Position numbers and translations under genes: made by a program | Shown here: positions 8,123-17,527 of the stretch, in pieces | Layout: each line of letters starts with the position of its first letter | Position numbering within the stretch: position 1 is the stretch's first letter | The notes under the pieces: model-generated | Database searches by the model: none | The model's input: the letters and a program-made list of their open reading frames with translations, nothing else | Told to the model about the DNA's origin: nothing | DNA from: UBA961 sp049317525 | GTDB lineage: Bacteria > Bacteroidota > Ignavibacteria > Kapaibacteriales > UBA961 | NCBI GenBank assembly: GCA_049317525.1 | Contig: JBMOIC010000031.1 | Span: forward strand, 1 to 22,934 | Reading direction: 5' to 3' | DNA length: 22,934 nucleotides

Positions 8123-9454
8123 ATGTTTCGACATATCAATAGAGTATTACTTCTTTCATTGATTCTTATGTTCACAGTGAAAACTGAAGCTCAAGAAGTA
8201 GTAAAATTGTCTGTACAAGATGCAGTAAGTATAGGATTAGAAAACAGTAAATCTCTAAAAATTAGTAATGCTAAAATTACAATTGCTCAGCAAAAAGTAA
8301 TGGAAATTAATGCAAATCGATATCCATCACTTAAATTTATCACAGGTTATACTCGCCTTAGCGATGTTCCTGCCTTTACTTTTACATTACCTTTTCCTGG
8401 GTCTCAACCTGTAACGATAGCACCGGTTGTATTAGATAATTATGTAATGAAATTATCGGCCGCACAGCCTGTTTTTACTGGATTTAGACTTCAAAGTCAG
8501 GAGCAGGCTGCTGATTATTTAGCAAAAGCTTCTCAATCAGACTATCAGAAGGATAAAGTAGAATTAATCGCGATGATTAAATCACAATATTGGAATATCA
8601 TTAAAGCCGAGCAATTTGTTCGTTTAGCACAAGAGAGTGTTATCACATTAAAAGCTCATTTGCAAGATATCATGTTAATGATGAAAGCTGGAATGGTTAC
8701 CAATAATGATGTGATGAAAGTTCAAGTACAAGTATCAGATGCTGAATATCGATTGATAGAAGCAAAAAATCAAGTGCAATTAGCGATGATAGGATTAAAT
8801 AATACATTAAGGCTTCCCTTAAATACACAATTGACATTATTATCATCGTATAATGAAGCCCCCCAACAAAGTTTGGCAATGGATGGTTTTTTGGAAGATG
8901 CCATAAAAAACAGACCTGATATTGTGGCTAATGAATTTCGTGTAAAAGCTTCAGAGCAAAATATACAAGCCATTAAGTCTTCGTGGTATCCACAAATCAA
9001 TGTTTTTGCAGAGTATAATTATAATAATCCCAATCAAAGAATAGTACCTGCCAGATCTCAATTTGATGGAACCTGGGCAACAGGCGTTCAATTATCTATG
9101 GATATATGGAATTGGGGAATTACATCCAATCAAACAAATCAGGCAGAAGCACAATTATCTCAAGCAATTGACGCAGCACAATTAACCAAAGAAGGTATTC
9201 AAACTGAAGTTATGCAGTCATATGTATTATTACAACAAGCTTTAGAAAAAATTGGAATCACTAAAAAGAATATTGAACAAGCAGAAGAGAATTTTAGAAC
9301 AATTTCACAAAAGTTTAAAGCTGGTAATGCATTAACTACTGATGTTACAGATGCCCAAACTGCACTATTACAAGCAAAAGTTAATAATATACAAGCCTAC
9401 ATAGACTATGAACTTGCATCGGTACGTATGGATAAAGCTATAGGCAAGCAATAA
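8123..9454 (+). CDS. TolC-family outer membrane efflux protein
   Basis: 443 residues from ATG at 8123, preceded by AAGGA at 8110-8114 with an eight-base gap; an in-frame TTG at 8102 is less likely because it would lengthen the signal peptide and bypass this site. Residues 1-23 are a signal peptide (MFRHINRVLLLSLILMFTVK then TEA). The mature protein has the two-fold repeat of outer-membrane efflux proteins: a helix beginning LSVQDAVSIGLENSKSL near residue 29, long Ala/Gln/Glu-rich helices, and a second repeat beginning near ENRPDI-like text (KNRPDIVANEFRVKASEQNI). It forms the trimeric outer-membrane channel of the tripartite pump encoded with the next two genes. The signal peptide has no lipobox cysteine, so it is not a lipidated OprM type. 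Confidence 0.92.
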   Translation: MFRHINRVLLLSLILMFTVKTEAQEVVKLSVQDAVSIGLENSKSLKISNAKITIAQQKVMEINANRYPSLKFITGYTRLSDVPAFTFTLPFPGSQPVTIAPVVLDNYVMKLSAAQPVFTGFRLQSQEQAADYLAKASQSDYQKDKVELIAMIKSQYWNIIKAEQFVRLAQESVITLKAHLQDIMLMMKAGMVTNNDVMKVQVQVSDAEYRLIEAKNQVQLAMIGLNNTLRLPLNTQLTLLSSYNEAPQQSLAMDGFLEDAIKNRPDIVANEFRVKASEQNIQAIKSSWYPQINVFAEYNYNNPNQRIVPARSQFDGTWATGVQLSMDIWNWGITSNQTNQAEAQLSQAIDAAQLTKEGIQTEVMQSYVLLQQALEKIGITKKNIEQAEENFRTISQKFKAGNALTTDVTDAQTALLQAKVNNIQAYIDYELASVRMDKAIGKQ

Positions 9455-9486
9455 CAATTATATACATTTCACCACATAGATTTAAT

Positions 9487-10545
9487 ATGAAAAAAATTAT
9501 CGTCATTGTAATCGTTGCAGGTTTTTTTATAGCAACTATTCTAACATTAAAAAACAATAAAGCAACTGCAGAAAAAGCAATTATCGTTGAGGATATTTCT
9601 GCAAAAGTGATTCCAGTAAGTACTGCTATTGTTGAAAGAAGAGATATTGAACAAAATCTTTCTTTGATTGGAACAATTTTACCTAAAAGTGATATCAATA
9701 TAGTATCCGAAGCCGCTGGTAGATTAGTAGTTTTGAATGCAAATGTTGGCGACTATAAATCTGCTGGTTCTGTTATTGCTGAAATAGATTCTGAATTAAG
9801 AAAAGCAACATTGTTAAATGCACAAGCAATGTATGAGAAGGCACAATCAGATGCTGATAGAATTGAATTGTTATACAAAGAAAATGCAGCAACTTTAGTA
9901 CAATTAGAGCAAGTAAAGTATGGTTTACAAGCCGCCCAGGCACAATTAATTATTGCTAAAAGACAAGTAAAAGATACCAAAATTATTACTCCAATTAATG
10001 GTGTCATTTCAATGAAAATGGTTGATAAAGGAGCAATAATTGGAATGAATGCAGTGATAGCAAATATCATTGATATCTCTTCATTAAAAGTAAAGGTTAA
10101 TGTATCAGAAAGGGATGCTTTTACACTAAAAAAAGCTGACAAAGTAAATATATCAACCGATGTATATCCAGGTAAAACTTTTACTGGTACAGTAGCATAT
10201 ATATCTTCAAAAGCAGATGAAGCCCACACATATCCTGTAGAAATATCATTAGCAAATTCTTCTATAACACCATTGAAAGCTGGAATGTTTGCAAGAATTA
10301 CTTTTTCTACAATCTATAAACATCAAATACTTACTATACCAAGAAATGCCTTATTAGGAAGTATCAAGGATCCCAAAGTATTTATTGCAAATGGTAATAA
10401 AGCAGAATTAAGAAAATTGATAATAGGTGCAGAAAATGGATACAATATTGAAATTCTTGGCGGTTTACAAGCTGGGGATATCATTATCGTGGATGGACAA
10501 AACAATTTAAAAGATGGTACTAAAATCTCCGTAGTTAATCATTAA
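9487..10545 (+). CDS. RND efflux periplasmic adaptor (membrane fusion protein)
   Basis: 352 residues. One N-terminal hydrophobic segment (about 4-21, IIVIVIVAGFFIATILTL) acts as membrane anchor or uncleaved signal; there is no lipobox cysteine. Domains in order: first lipoyl half around 66-103 (SDINIVSEAAGRLVVLNANV, GDYKSAGSVIAEID), an alpha-helical hairpin about 104-163, second lipoyl half 164-196 (KIITPINGVISMKMVDKGAI), a beta-barrel about 199-275 (ending PLKAGMFARITF), and a membrane-proximal domain about 280-350 with GLQAGDIIIVDGQNNL. It bridges the inner-membrane RND pump and the TolC-like channel. The gaps of 32 bases before and 27 bases after fit one transcript. The hairpin is short, as in many Bacteroidota adaptors. 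Confidence 0.92.
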   Translation: MKKIIVIVIVAGFFIATILTLKNNKATAEKAIIVEDISAKVIPVSTAIVERRDIEQNLSLIGTILPKSDINIVSEAAGRLVVLNANVGDYKSAGSVIAEIDSELRKATLLNAQAMYEKAQSDADRIELLYKENAATLVQLEQVKYGLQAAQAQLIIAKRQVKDTKIITPINGVISMKMVDKGAIIGMNAVIANIIDISSLKVKVNVSERDAFTLKKADKVNISTDVYPGKTFTGTVAYISSKADEAHTYPVEISLANSSITPLKAGMFARITFSTIYKHQILTIPRNALLGSIKDPKVFIANGNKAELRKLIIGAENGYNIEILGGLQAGDIIIVDGQNNLKDGTKISVVNH

Positions 10546-10572
10546 TTATTCAATCAAACTAGGAGATACAAT

Positions 10573-13500
10573 ATGACGATTACAGAAATTGCAATCAAAA
10601 GGCCTACGCTTATAGTAGTTATTTTTTCTATGCTTGGAGTATTAGGAATATTTGGATATTCTCAGCTTAAGTATGAATTATTACCCAAGATAAGTCCACC
10701 AATTATTTTGATAACTACTGTGTATCCTGGTGCTTCTCCTCAAGAAGCAGAAAATTCCGTAACAAAATACATAGAAGATGCTGTTTCAAGTCTGGATAAG
10801 GTAAGTGCAGTAAGATCTACTTCTGCAGAGGGAGTTTCTGTTGTCACTATTGAATTAGAACAATCAGCAAAAATAGATCTTGCATTACAAGATGCTCAAA
10901 GAAAAGTAAATGCTGCCCAACAGTTATTACCTAAAGATGCACGCGCGCCTGTCCTTTCCAAAATTGCATTGGATGAAATACCTGTATTAAGAATTGGTGT
11001 CAAAAGCTCCATGCCTAATAGAGAGTTTTCACAGTTTATGAAAGACCATATCCAGCCTATTTTATCTAAAATTAATGGAGTTGGTAGTATTACCCTTTTA
11101 GGAGGAGAGCAAAGAGAAATAAAAGTAAATGTAGATATAGAGAAAGTAAGAGCCTATGGATTAGGTATCAATCAAATTGCTGGAATGATAAAAGCATCAA
11201 ACTTAGATTTTCCTACAGGCAATATTAAAGATAGTGATGGACAATTTGTTGTTCGATTAGCAGGGAAATTTCAAAGTATAGAGCAGATTAAAGCAATAAT
11301 AATTGGAAGATCTAAACAAGGTGGTAATATCCGCTTAATGGATATAGCAGAGATTAATGATGGAATAAAAGAGTATACTACTATCAGTCGTTTGAATTCT
11401 GAAACAACCATTGCAATGTTAGTGCAAAAGCAATCCGATGCTAATTCTGTAGAGGTAAGCCAAAGAGTAAGAAAACAAATGGAAGAATTAGAAAAAACAT
11501 ATGCAAAAGATAATCTGTCATTTACAATTGCTCAAGATGGTTCATTGTTTACTATTGAAGCTGCAGATGCCGTAAAATATGACTTAATGATTGCCATTCT
11601 TTTGGTAGCAGCAGTTATGTTCCTGTTTTTACATTCAATAAGAAATTCATTAATAGTAATGGTTTCTATTCCAGCTTCTTTATTAAGTACTCTTTTTATC
11701 ATGTATGTTCTAGGATTTACATTAAATCTTATGACATTATTAGCAATGAGTTTGGTAATTGGAATATTAGTAGATGACTCAATCGTTGTTCTAGAGAATA
11801 TCTATAGACATCTTGAAATGGGTAAAGATAAACGAAAAGCTGCACTTGATGGACGTAATGAAATTGGATTTGCAGCTTTATCTATAACTCTGGTTGATGT
11901 TGTAGTGTTTGTGCCTTTATCATTTGTTGGTGGTTTAGTAGGTAATATTTTAAGAGAATTTGCAGTAGTTGTATTCTCATCTACTTTAATGAGCTTATTT
12001 GTATCATTTACAATTACTCCTGTGATAGCTTCAAGAATAGCCAAACTAGAACATATCACTAATGCTACATTAATGGGTAGATTTTCTCTGTTTTTTGAAA
12101 AGATCTTTGATTGGATAACTCAAGAATATATTCGTATTCTAAAATGGTGTATTTCTTCTTGGAAGGGCAAGATTACAGTTATTTTATTTTCATTATTAAG
12201 TCTTTTAGCCTCATTTGCTTTAGTACCATTGGGATATGTAGGATTTGAATTTATTACCCAATCAGATAGAGGTGAGTTTGCCATTACAATTGAAATGCCC
12301 GCAGGATATTCGGTAGAAGAAACAAATTTCACAGCTTTATATATAGAACAATTATTACATGATTTTCCTGAAACTGAAAGAGTGTTTTCTTCTGTTGGCG
12401 TATCAAATGAAGGGTTTATTGGGCAAAACTCTACAAATGCTGCAGAGTTTAATGTTACATTAAAACCAAAGTCACAAAGAAATAAAACGACAGATCAGAT
12501 TGGTATGATGATGAAGCAAAAAATTCAATCAATCCCTGGAATAAATGTAAGAGTAAACCCGATAGGAATCTTTGGAACAGCAAATCAATCTCCAATTCAA
12601 ATTGTAGTGAATGGTACTAATTTTCAAGATGTATATTCAGCAGCCTCTATTTTATCTGGACATCTTCAAAATACAAAAGGTGCACAAGATGTTCGTTTAA
12701 GTGTTGATGATGGAAAACCAGAATCAAGAATTCAATTAGATAGAGAAAAAATGGCTGCATTTGGACTATCTGTAGCAGAAATCGGCAATTCACTAAAAAT
12801 CGCTATAAGTGGAGATGATGACTCAAAGTATAGAGAAGCAAATACTGAATATACCATGAGAATAGCATTAGATGAATTTGATAGATCACAAACTGAACAA
12901 TTAAAAAGATTGCCTTTTGTTAATGCAAGAGGACAACAAATAGAATTACAACAATTTGCTGATATAGTACTTTCAAGCGGGCCAACAAAGTTGCAAAGAG
13001 AAAATAGAAATACTGCAATCACAGTATTCTCTCAAGTAGTAGGGCGCCCATCTGGTAATATTGTATCTGATGTACAACAGTTAATGGAAGCAGAAAAATT
13101 GCCTGAAGGAATAACGATTTCTTATTTAGGTGATCAAAAAAATATGAAAGAGTCCTTTATAAGCTTGGGTTTAGCACTTGGTGCAGCTATTCTTTTTGTA
13201 TACCTGATTATGGTTGCATTATATGATTCATATTTATATCCATTTGTTGTGTTGTTCTCTATACCTGTAGCATTTACCGGAGCATTATTGTCAATGGCTT
13301 TAAATATGAAAGCACTTGGAATTTTCCCTATACTAGGTATCATTATGTTAATTGGACTTGTAGCAAAAAATGCAATTTTATTAGTAGATAGGGCAAATCA
13401 AATGCGTGTAGAGGGAGAATCTATCATAGATTCTTTATTAGATTCTGGAAGGGTACGTTTGCGTCCAATTATGATGACAACAATTGCAATGATTCTAGGA

Positions 13501-13677
13501 ATGCTTCCAATTGCATTGTCTCATAGCTCTGGTGCCGAATGGAAAACTGGTCTGTCTTGGGCTCTTATTGGTGGATTATCGAGTTCATTACTTTTGACAT
13601 TGGTGCTAGTTCCAGTAATCTATCAAATCGCAGAAGAGCTTAAACAAAAATTTACAAAAGCTACAAAAAGAGCTTAG
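10573..13677 (+). CDS. RND (HAE1/AcrB-like) efflux transporter
   Basis: 1034 residues, full length for the family. AGGAGA at 10561-10566 gives a strong ribosome-binding site. The protein opens with the typical MTITEIAIKRPTLIVVIF and TM1, then a large periplasmic porter loop (VYPGASPQEAE, GVGSITLLGG), TM2-6, a second porter/docking loop, and TM8-12. The proton-relay residues are present: Asp401-Asp402 in GILVDDSIVVLEN (TM4) and Lys932 in LIGLVAKNAILLVDRANQ (TM10). It should be a proton-driven exporter of small molecules in the inner membrane, working with the two preceding proteins. The Asp-Asp/Lys relay fits a drug/small-molecule (HAE1) pump better than a metal (HME) pump, though no substrate can be named. 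A terminator follows 30 bases downstream. Confidence 0.95.
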   Translation: MTITEIAIKRPTLIVVIFSMLGVLGIFGYSQLKYELLPKISPPIILITTVYPGASPQEAENSVTKYIEDAVSSLDKVSAVRSTSAEGVSVVTIELEQSAKIDLALQDAQRKVNAAQQLLPKDARAPVLSKIALDEIPVLRIGVKSSMPNREFSQFMKDHIQPILSKINGVGSITLLGGEQREIKVNVDIEKVRAYGLGINQIAGMIKASNLDFPTGNIKDSDGQFVVRLAGKFQSIEQIKAIIIGRSKQGGNIRLMDIAEINDGIKEYTTISRLNSETTIAMLVQKQSDANSVEVSQRVRKQMEELEKTYAKDNLSFTIAQDGSLFTIEAADAVKYDLMIAILLVAAVMFLFLHSIRNSLIVMVSIPASLLSTLFIMYVLGFTLNLMTLLAMSLVIGILVDDSIVVLENIYRHLEMGKDKRKAALDGRNEIGFAALSITLVDVVVFVPLSFVGGLVGNILREFAVVVFSSTLMSLFVSFTITPVIASRIAKLEHITNATLMGRFSLFFEKIFDWITQEYIRILKWCISSWKGKITVILFSLLSLLASFALVPLGYVGFEFITQSDRGEFAITIEMPAGYSVEETNFTALYIEQLLHDFPETERVFSSVGVSNEGFIGQNSTNAAEFNVTLKPKSQRNKTTDQIGMMMKQKIQSIPGINVRVNPIGIFGTANQSPIQIVVNGTNFQDVYSAASILSGHLQNTKGAQDVRLSVDDGKPESRIQLDREKMAAFGLSVAEIGNSLKIAISGDDDSKYREANTEYTMRIALDEFDRSQTEQLKRLPFVNARGQQIELQQFADIVLSSGPTKLQRENRNTAITVFSQVVGRPSGNIVSDVQQLMEAEKLPEGITISYLGDQKNMKESFISLGLALGAAILFVYLIMVALYDSYLYPFVVLFSIPVAFTGALLSMALNMKALGIFPILGIIMLIGLVAKNAILLVDRANQMRVEGESIIDSLLDSGRVRLRPIMMTTIAMILGMLPIALSHSSGAEWKTGLSWALIGGLSSSLLLTLVLVPVIYQIAEELKQKFTKATKRA

Positions 13678-13707
13678 AATGCGTTAAATACTCAACTTAA
13701 TCGTTAT

Positions 13708-13754
13708 ACCCGAAAGTAATCAATCATATTAGATATTAGTTTCGGGTTTTATTT
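13708..13754 (+). terminator. Rho-independent terminator of the efflux operon
   Basis: ACCCGAAA (13708-13715) pairs with TTTCGGGT (13740-13747), eight perfect base pairs around a 24-base AT-rich loop that can pair further inside. It is followed by TTTATTTTA. It closes the tetR-tolC-mfp-rnd operon. Confidence 0.75.
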
Positions 13755-13840
13755 TAGGTTGCATTTATGTTTATTCATCATTATTAATGAATGAACATTA
13801 CAAATTATGAATACAGTATCATACTTAAGTAGATCATTTC

Positions 13841-14875
13841 ATGTTATCAAAAAAACATACATTATTCAACCTTATACTGTGCATTGTTCTTCTTATCATC
13901 AGCTCTACCAATGCACTCAGCATAAAAACCATAGCTTTTAACAAAGTTATCATTCAATCAGTTAAGGATACATCTGTTTTTTTTAAAAATAAACAGCTAT
14001 TTGGTATTGATAGCGGTATTATATTTTACAATATTCAGCTTAAAAAGGGGACAGCTTCTTCATTTTCTTGCATAGGATTTGCTCAACAACAAGATTCCTT
14101 TCAGCTAAATATTAGATGTAATCCTTCTGTTCAAGGGTATAATGATGATACTTTATTCATAGAAAGCAATATTGGAAATATTCCAATAGTTTTAATGTGT
14201 AAAGCATTTTGCAAATCAGCTTTGAATTCAATATTACAGCTAGATAAAGATACACTGAAATGTAATACACATGATACCGTATTGATTCCCTTAACACTTC
14301 CACAATTGAACGTATCAAAAATTGTATCTTTTAGTGGATCTATGACATATAATCCTACGATCTTAAAGCCTTTATTTGGAGATATCTTTGCCCAAAATGT
14401 TCCAAATGAACAACCTTCTTATCAAGTAAAATTTACTATGCCCATACAAAACAGTGATTCTATTGTATTGTTTCGTTTTTTAAGTTCATGGGGAAATGAA
14501 GATATATCTTCAATTAAATTATCTGATTTAAAGATTGATTCTTGTATGTATGAATCAAATACTGAATCAATACCTTTACAAATAAATGTATGTAAAGCTA
14601 ATGGAACTAGATTGTTTTTTACAGGTAATTCTACATCATTAGAAATAGCATATGATAATATCTCTCCAGTATTAAAGATATCTCCAGGTGAAACTGGAGC
14701 ATATACATATACGGTGTATTCTTTACAAGGAAAACTGGTTTTTTCGAATACTGTGCATATGAATAAATTAGAAAATATATCTATTCCAATTCTAAATATG
14801 ATGCATAACTCATTGTATTGTATAGTATTACAATGCCCCAATTATGAAACAAAAATGTGTCCATTTATATGGTAA
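13841..14875 (+). CDS. Secreted protein of unknown function with Ig/cohesin-like region and degenerate sorting-like C-terminus
   Basis: 344 residues; I do not recognise a named family. Residues 1-25 are a signal peptide (hydrophobic FNLILCIVLLII, then SSTNA). Residues about 35-125 are beta-rich and may be an Ig-like domain (DTSVFFKNKQLF, DDTLFIESNIGNIPIVLMCKA). Residues about 128-250 recall cohesin-like folds: HDTVLIPLTLP, then FSGSMTYNPTILKP. The last ~75 residues (YTYTVYSLQGKLVFSN, then ISIPILNMMHNSLYCIVLQC) look like a degenerate type IX secretion sorting domain, where YN..G..V..... and ...SG.Y.v.l are usual. About ten cysteines in the mature part is high for this genome and suggests disulfides. 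It lies 14 bases before the OmpA-family gene, so the two are co-transcribed and may act together at the cell surface. Confidence 0.7.
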   Translation: MLSKKHTLFNLILCIVLLIISSTNALSIKTIAFNKVIIQSVKDTSVFFKNKQLFGIDSGIIFYNIQLKKGTASSFSCIGFAQQQDSFQLNIRCNPSVQGYNDDTLFIESNIGNIPIVLMCKAFCKSALNSILQLDKDTLKCNTHDTVLIPLTLPQLNVSKIVSFSGSMTYNPTILKPLFGDIFAQNVPNEQPSYQVKFTMPIQNSDSIVLFRFLSSWGNEDISSIKLSDLKIDSCMYESNTESIPLQINVCKANGTRLFFTGNSTSLEIAYDNISPVLKISPGETGAYTYTVYSLQGKLVFSNTVHMNKLENISIPILNMMHNSLYCIVLQCPNYETKMCPFIW

Positions 14876-14889
14876 TTCATTAAATATAT

Positions 14890-17463
14890 ATGACAATTAA
14901 ACCATTGATTTTATTCCTCAGTATTCTATTTCTAAGTTCTACTCACTTTTTAGTAGCCCAACAAGAGCAAGACCTAAGCGTGCTTCATATAGCCCGTTAT
15001 AGTAGTAGAATTGGCCAAACATATTGTATAGATAGTGTATTCCCATATCAGTTTGTGGAATCAAATAAGACTAAAGGATATCATATTGCTCAGATATCTG
15101 CCGGTAATAAAGGCATATGCGTGTTAATGAACTATGGAACCTTACCTCAAGATCTACTTTTGTCAGATACATTGTCGGTTAAAGATATAGAAGAAAACTG
15201 GTCATCAGGCTTTAGAGTTAGTTCATTAGCCTATGCAAATAATAAGTGGTATTGTGTGATGTCATTAGATAATGGAATTATCGACCAAAAAATGATTATC
15301 ACCAAACAATTTCCTAGAAATCTTATTGATTCTTTATGGAATAATGGTTTACGAATATCTCAGATTGCCTATGGAAATGGCACATGGGTCATGATAATGA
15401 ATAGACAAATGATTACTTCTGGACAATCATATTCTATTTCAGATACTGTTCCAAGTACTCATAATTCAAAAAAACAATCGAATGGAATTTGGCCTGCATC
15501 AGTATTTGATATAGGGAATTCATTTATAACAATTAAAAACGGTTATACTCATTCATTTGATCATATAATCATGAAACCAGATGGAAATATAAGAGATACA
15601 ATACAATATTTATGGGAACAAGGGTATACAATCATAAATATGTGTATGGCAAGATCATCATCTGAATTTTTAGTTTCTAGGCAGAACTTTAGAGATAGTG
15701 TATATGAGTCAATTGATCTGGTTTCGATTCCAAAAAATAATCTAGAAATACAACAACTAGATAGGTTTATTAATAGAACAGCACCAAGTTATGGAGCAAT
15801 GTTAGCGATACAAAAAATAGCAGCACATTTTATCGTCAATAATGAATGGCAAAAAGCTGCTGAAGTATATCGCAGCTATATACCATTAATGAAAGGCTTT
15901 GAATCTACAATAAAGAAAAGTATTGGATTGCTTACAGATAAAGAAGATTCAATACAAGTTGTTAATCTTGGAAAGACAATAAATACAACAGGTGCAGAAT
16001 GGGATCCAATTCCAACTCCTGATGGAAAATACTTATTTATGTCTGTTAGAGATAGAATTGGCGGGGAAGGTAGGCAAGATGTATTCTATGCTCAACAAAA
16101 GAAAGATACTCTTTCTATGGAACAATGGGATACTCCATTGAGTGTAGGGCCAGGAGTTAATACCAGAAATGGTGAAGAAACAGTTGACAATGTATCCGCT
16201 GATGGAAATACTCTATTATTATCTGGTACTTTTCCAGGTTCATATGGTCGTTTCGACATTTATACAGCCGAAAGAACAGAAAATGGATGGGATAATTTAC
16301 GCCAATTACCAAAACCCATTAATTCTGAACATCATGATGAAAGTGGATGTTTAACATCTGATGGGAAAGCACTTCTTTTTTCTTCTGATAGGCCAGGTGC
16401 GACAGGTAATGTTTTTGCACCAATGAATAGCAGATATCATGGTGGTGGTAATGGAAATATGGATATCTATATTTGTATAAAATCAGATACTGGTTGGACA
16501 AATCCTATTAATCTAGGAACAACAATAAATACACCGTTTTCTGAACGTTCTTTATTTTTACATCCAGATGGAAAAACTTTGTATTTCAGTTCAGATGGAC
16601 ATTATGGCATTGGTGGATTAGATGTATTTAAATCTACAAGATTATCCGATACATCGTGGACACAATGGAGTGAACCTATTAATCTAGGCAGAAATATAAA
16701 TACAGTTCAAGATGATTTTAGTTATAAAATTACTGTTGGAGGTGATACTGCTTATTTTGCTGCACAAAATCGAATTGATGGCATTGGAGATTGGGATATA
16801 TATAAAGTTGTATTACCTAAACATATTCGGCCACAGCCAGTAATTACTATAAAGGGATTCGTAATCGATAAATCTGGAAAACCTGTAAAAGCAACAATTG
16901 TATGGGAAGACTTAAAAGATGGCAAGAGTATTGGCTCTGCGCAATCAAATCCAATTGATGGAAGTTATATCGTTGTATTACCTTTGGGTAAAAACTATGG
17001 CTATTATGCCAAAGCAGATGGATATTTCCCGGTTTCGGCTAATATTGATGCTAGAAAAGAATTGAAAGGAAATTCTAAACAAAAAAATATCATCATGTAT
17101 CCAATTATAGATACCAATAGTCAAGAAATAACCCTTCAACTTACTAATGTCTTTTTTGATTATGGAAAAGACAATCTTCAATCATCATCATTCCCAGAAT
17201 TAAACAGATTAAGCGAAATCTTGTTAAAACATCGATTTCACATCATTAAAATAAGTGGTCATACAGATGATATTGGATCCGACCAATATAATCTCACTTT
17301 ATCACTTAATAGAGCAAAACGAGTAAAGCAATATTTAGTAAAAAAAGGGATACAGGCTAACTTCATAGAAATCATAGGATATGGCAAATCTATGCCAAAA
17401 GTAATTGGTGATACAGAAGAAGCTAGAATAGAAAACCGAAGAGTAGAAATTAGTATAAAATAA
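14890..17463 (+). CDS. OmpA-family envelope protein with N-terminal W/G repeats and PD40 repeats
   Basis: 857 residues. A signal peptide covers about 1-24. Residues 55-260 contain five repeats centred on Gly63, Gly107, Gly153, Gly199 and Gly245, a 44-46-residue period, with pattern W-x-x-G-hydrophobic-x-I/V then ~12 residues then W-x-hydrophobic-M; examples are WSSGFRVSSLAYANNKWYCV and WNNGLRISQIAYGNGTWVMI. After a helical linker (about 295-355), PD40/WD40-like beta-propeller repeats run about 358-640 (TPDGKYLFMS, SADGNTLLLSG, TSDGKALLFSSDR, HPDGKTLYFSSDG). A carboxypeptidase-regulatory-like domain lies at about 648-735 (KGFVIDKSGKPV). The OmpA peptidoglycan-binding domain covers 745-857, with Asp793 (GHTDDIGS) and Arg808 (LSLNRAKRV) placed to bind diaminopimelate. 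It is probably anchored to peptidoglycan in the periplasm, perhaps as a scaffold. Function is not established. Confidence 0.88.
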   Translation: MTIKPLILFLSILFLSSTHFLVAQQEQDLSVLHIARYSSRIGQTYCIDSVFPYQFVESNKTKGYHIAQISAGNKGICVLMNYGTLPQDLLLSDTLSVKDIEENWSSGFRVSSLAYANNKWYCVMSLDNGIIDQKMIITKQFPRNLIDSLWNNGLRISQIAYGNGTWVMIMNRQMITSGQSYSISDTVPSTHNSKKQSNGIWPASVFDIGNSFITIKNGYTHSFDHIIMKPDGNIRDTIQYLWEQGYTIINMCMARSSSEFLVSRQNFRDSVYESIDLVSIPKNNLEIQQLDRFINRTAPSYGAMLAIQKIAAHFIVNNEWQKAAEVYRSYIPLMKGFESTIKKSIGLLTDKEDSIQVVNLGKTINTTGAEWDPIPTPDGKYLFMSVRDRIGGEGRQDVFYAQQKKDTLSMEQWDTPLSVGPGVNTRNGEETVDNVSADGNTLLLSGTFPGSYGRFDIYTAERTENGWDNLRQLPKPINSEHHDESGCLTSDGKALLFSSDRPGATGNVFAPMNSRYHGGGNGNMDIYICIKSDTGWTNPINLGTTINTPFSERSLFLHPDGKTLYFSSDGHYGIGGLDVFKSTRLSDTSWTQWSEPINLGRNINTVQDDFSYKITVGGDTAYFAAQNRIDGIGDWDIYKVVLPKHIRPQPVITIKGFVIDKSGKPVKATIVWEDLKDGKSIGSAQSNPIDGSYIVVLPLGKNYGYYAKADGYFPVSANIDARKELKGNSKQKNIIMYPIIDTNSQEITLQLTNVFFDYGKDNLQSSSFPELNRLSEILLKHRFHIIKISGHTDDIGSDQYNLTLSLNRAKRVKQYLVKKGIQANFIEIIGYGKSMPKVIGDTEEARIENRRVEISIK

Positions 17464-17484
17464 TAGCATAAACTGTTAACTCAG

Positions 17485-17492
17485 TATCTTTG
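17485..17492 (+). promoter_or_regulatory. TAnnTTTG -7 promoter element before tgt
   Basis: TATCTTTG is a full match to the Bacteroidota -7 consensus. It lies 35 bases before the tgt ATG and 21 bases after the preceding stop codon, so transcription would start near 17499 with a ~29-base leader. No convincing -33 TTTG is present upstream. Confidence 0.55.
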
Positions 17493-17527
17493 CATTATTA
17501 ATAATATGATTGAATAAGCAAAGACAT

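Noticed and set aside
9753..10229. A 158-codon minus-strand frame within the adaptor gene, and similar antisense frames elsewhere
   Set aside because: These are antisense shadows of well-supported genes with no family resemblance or start signals.
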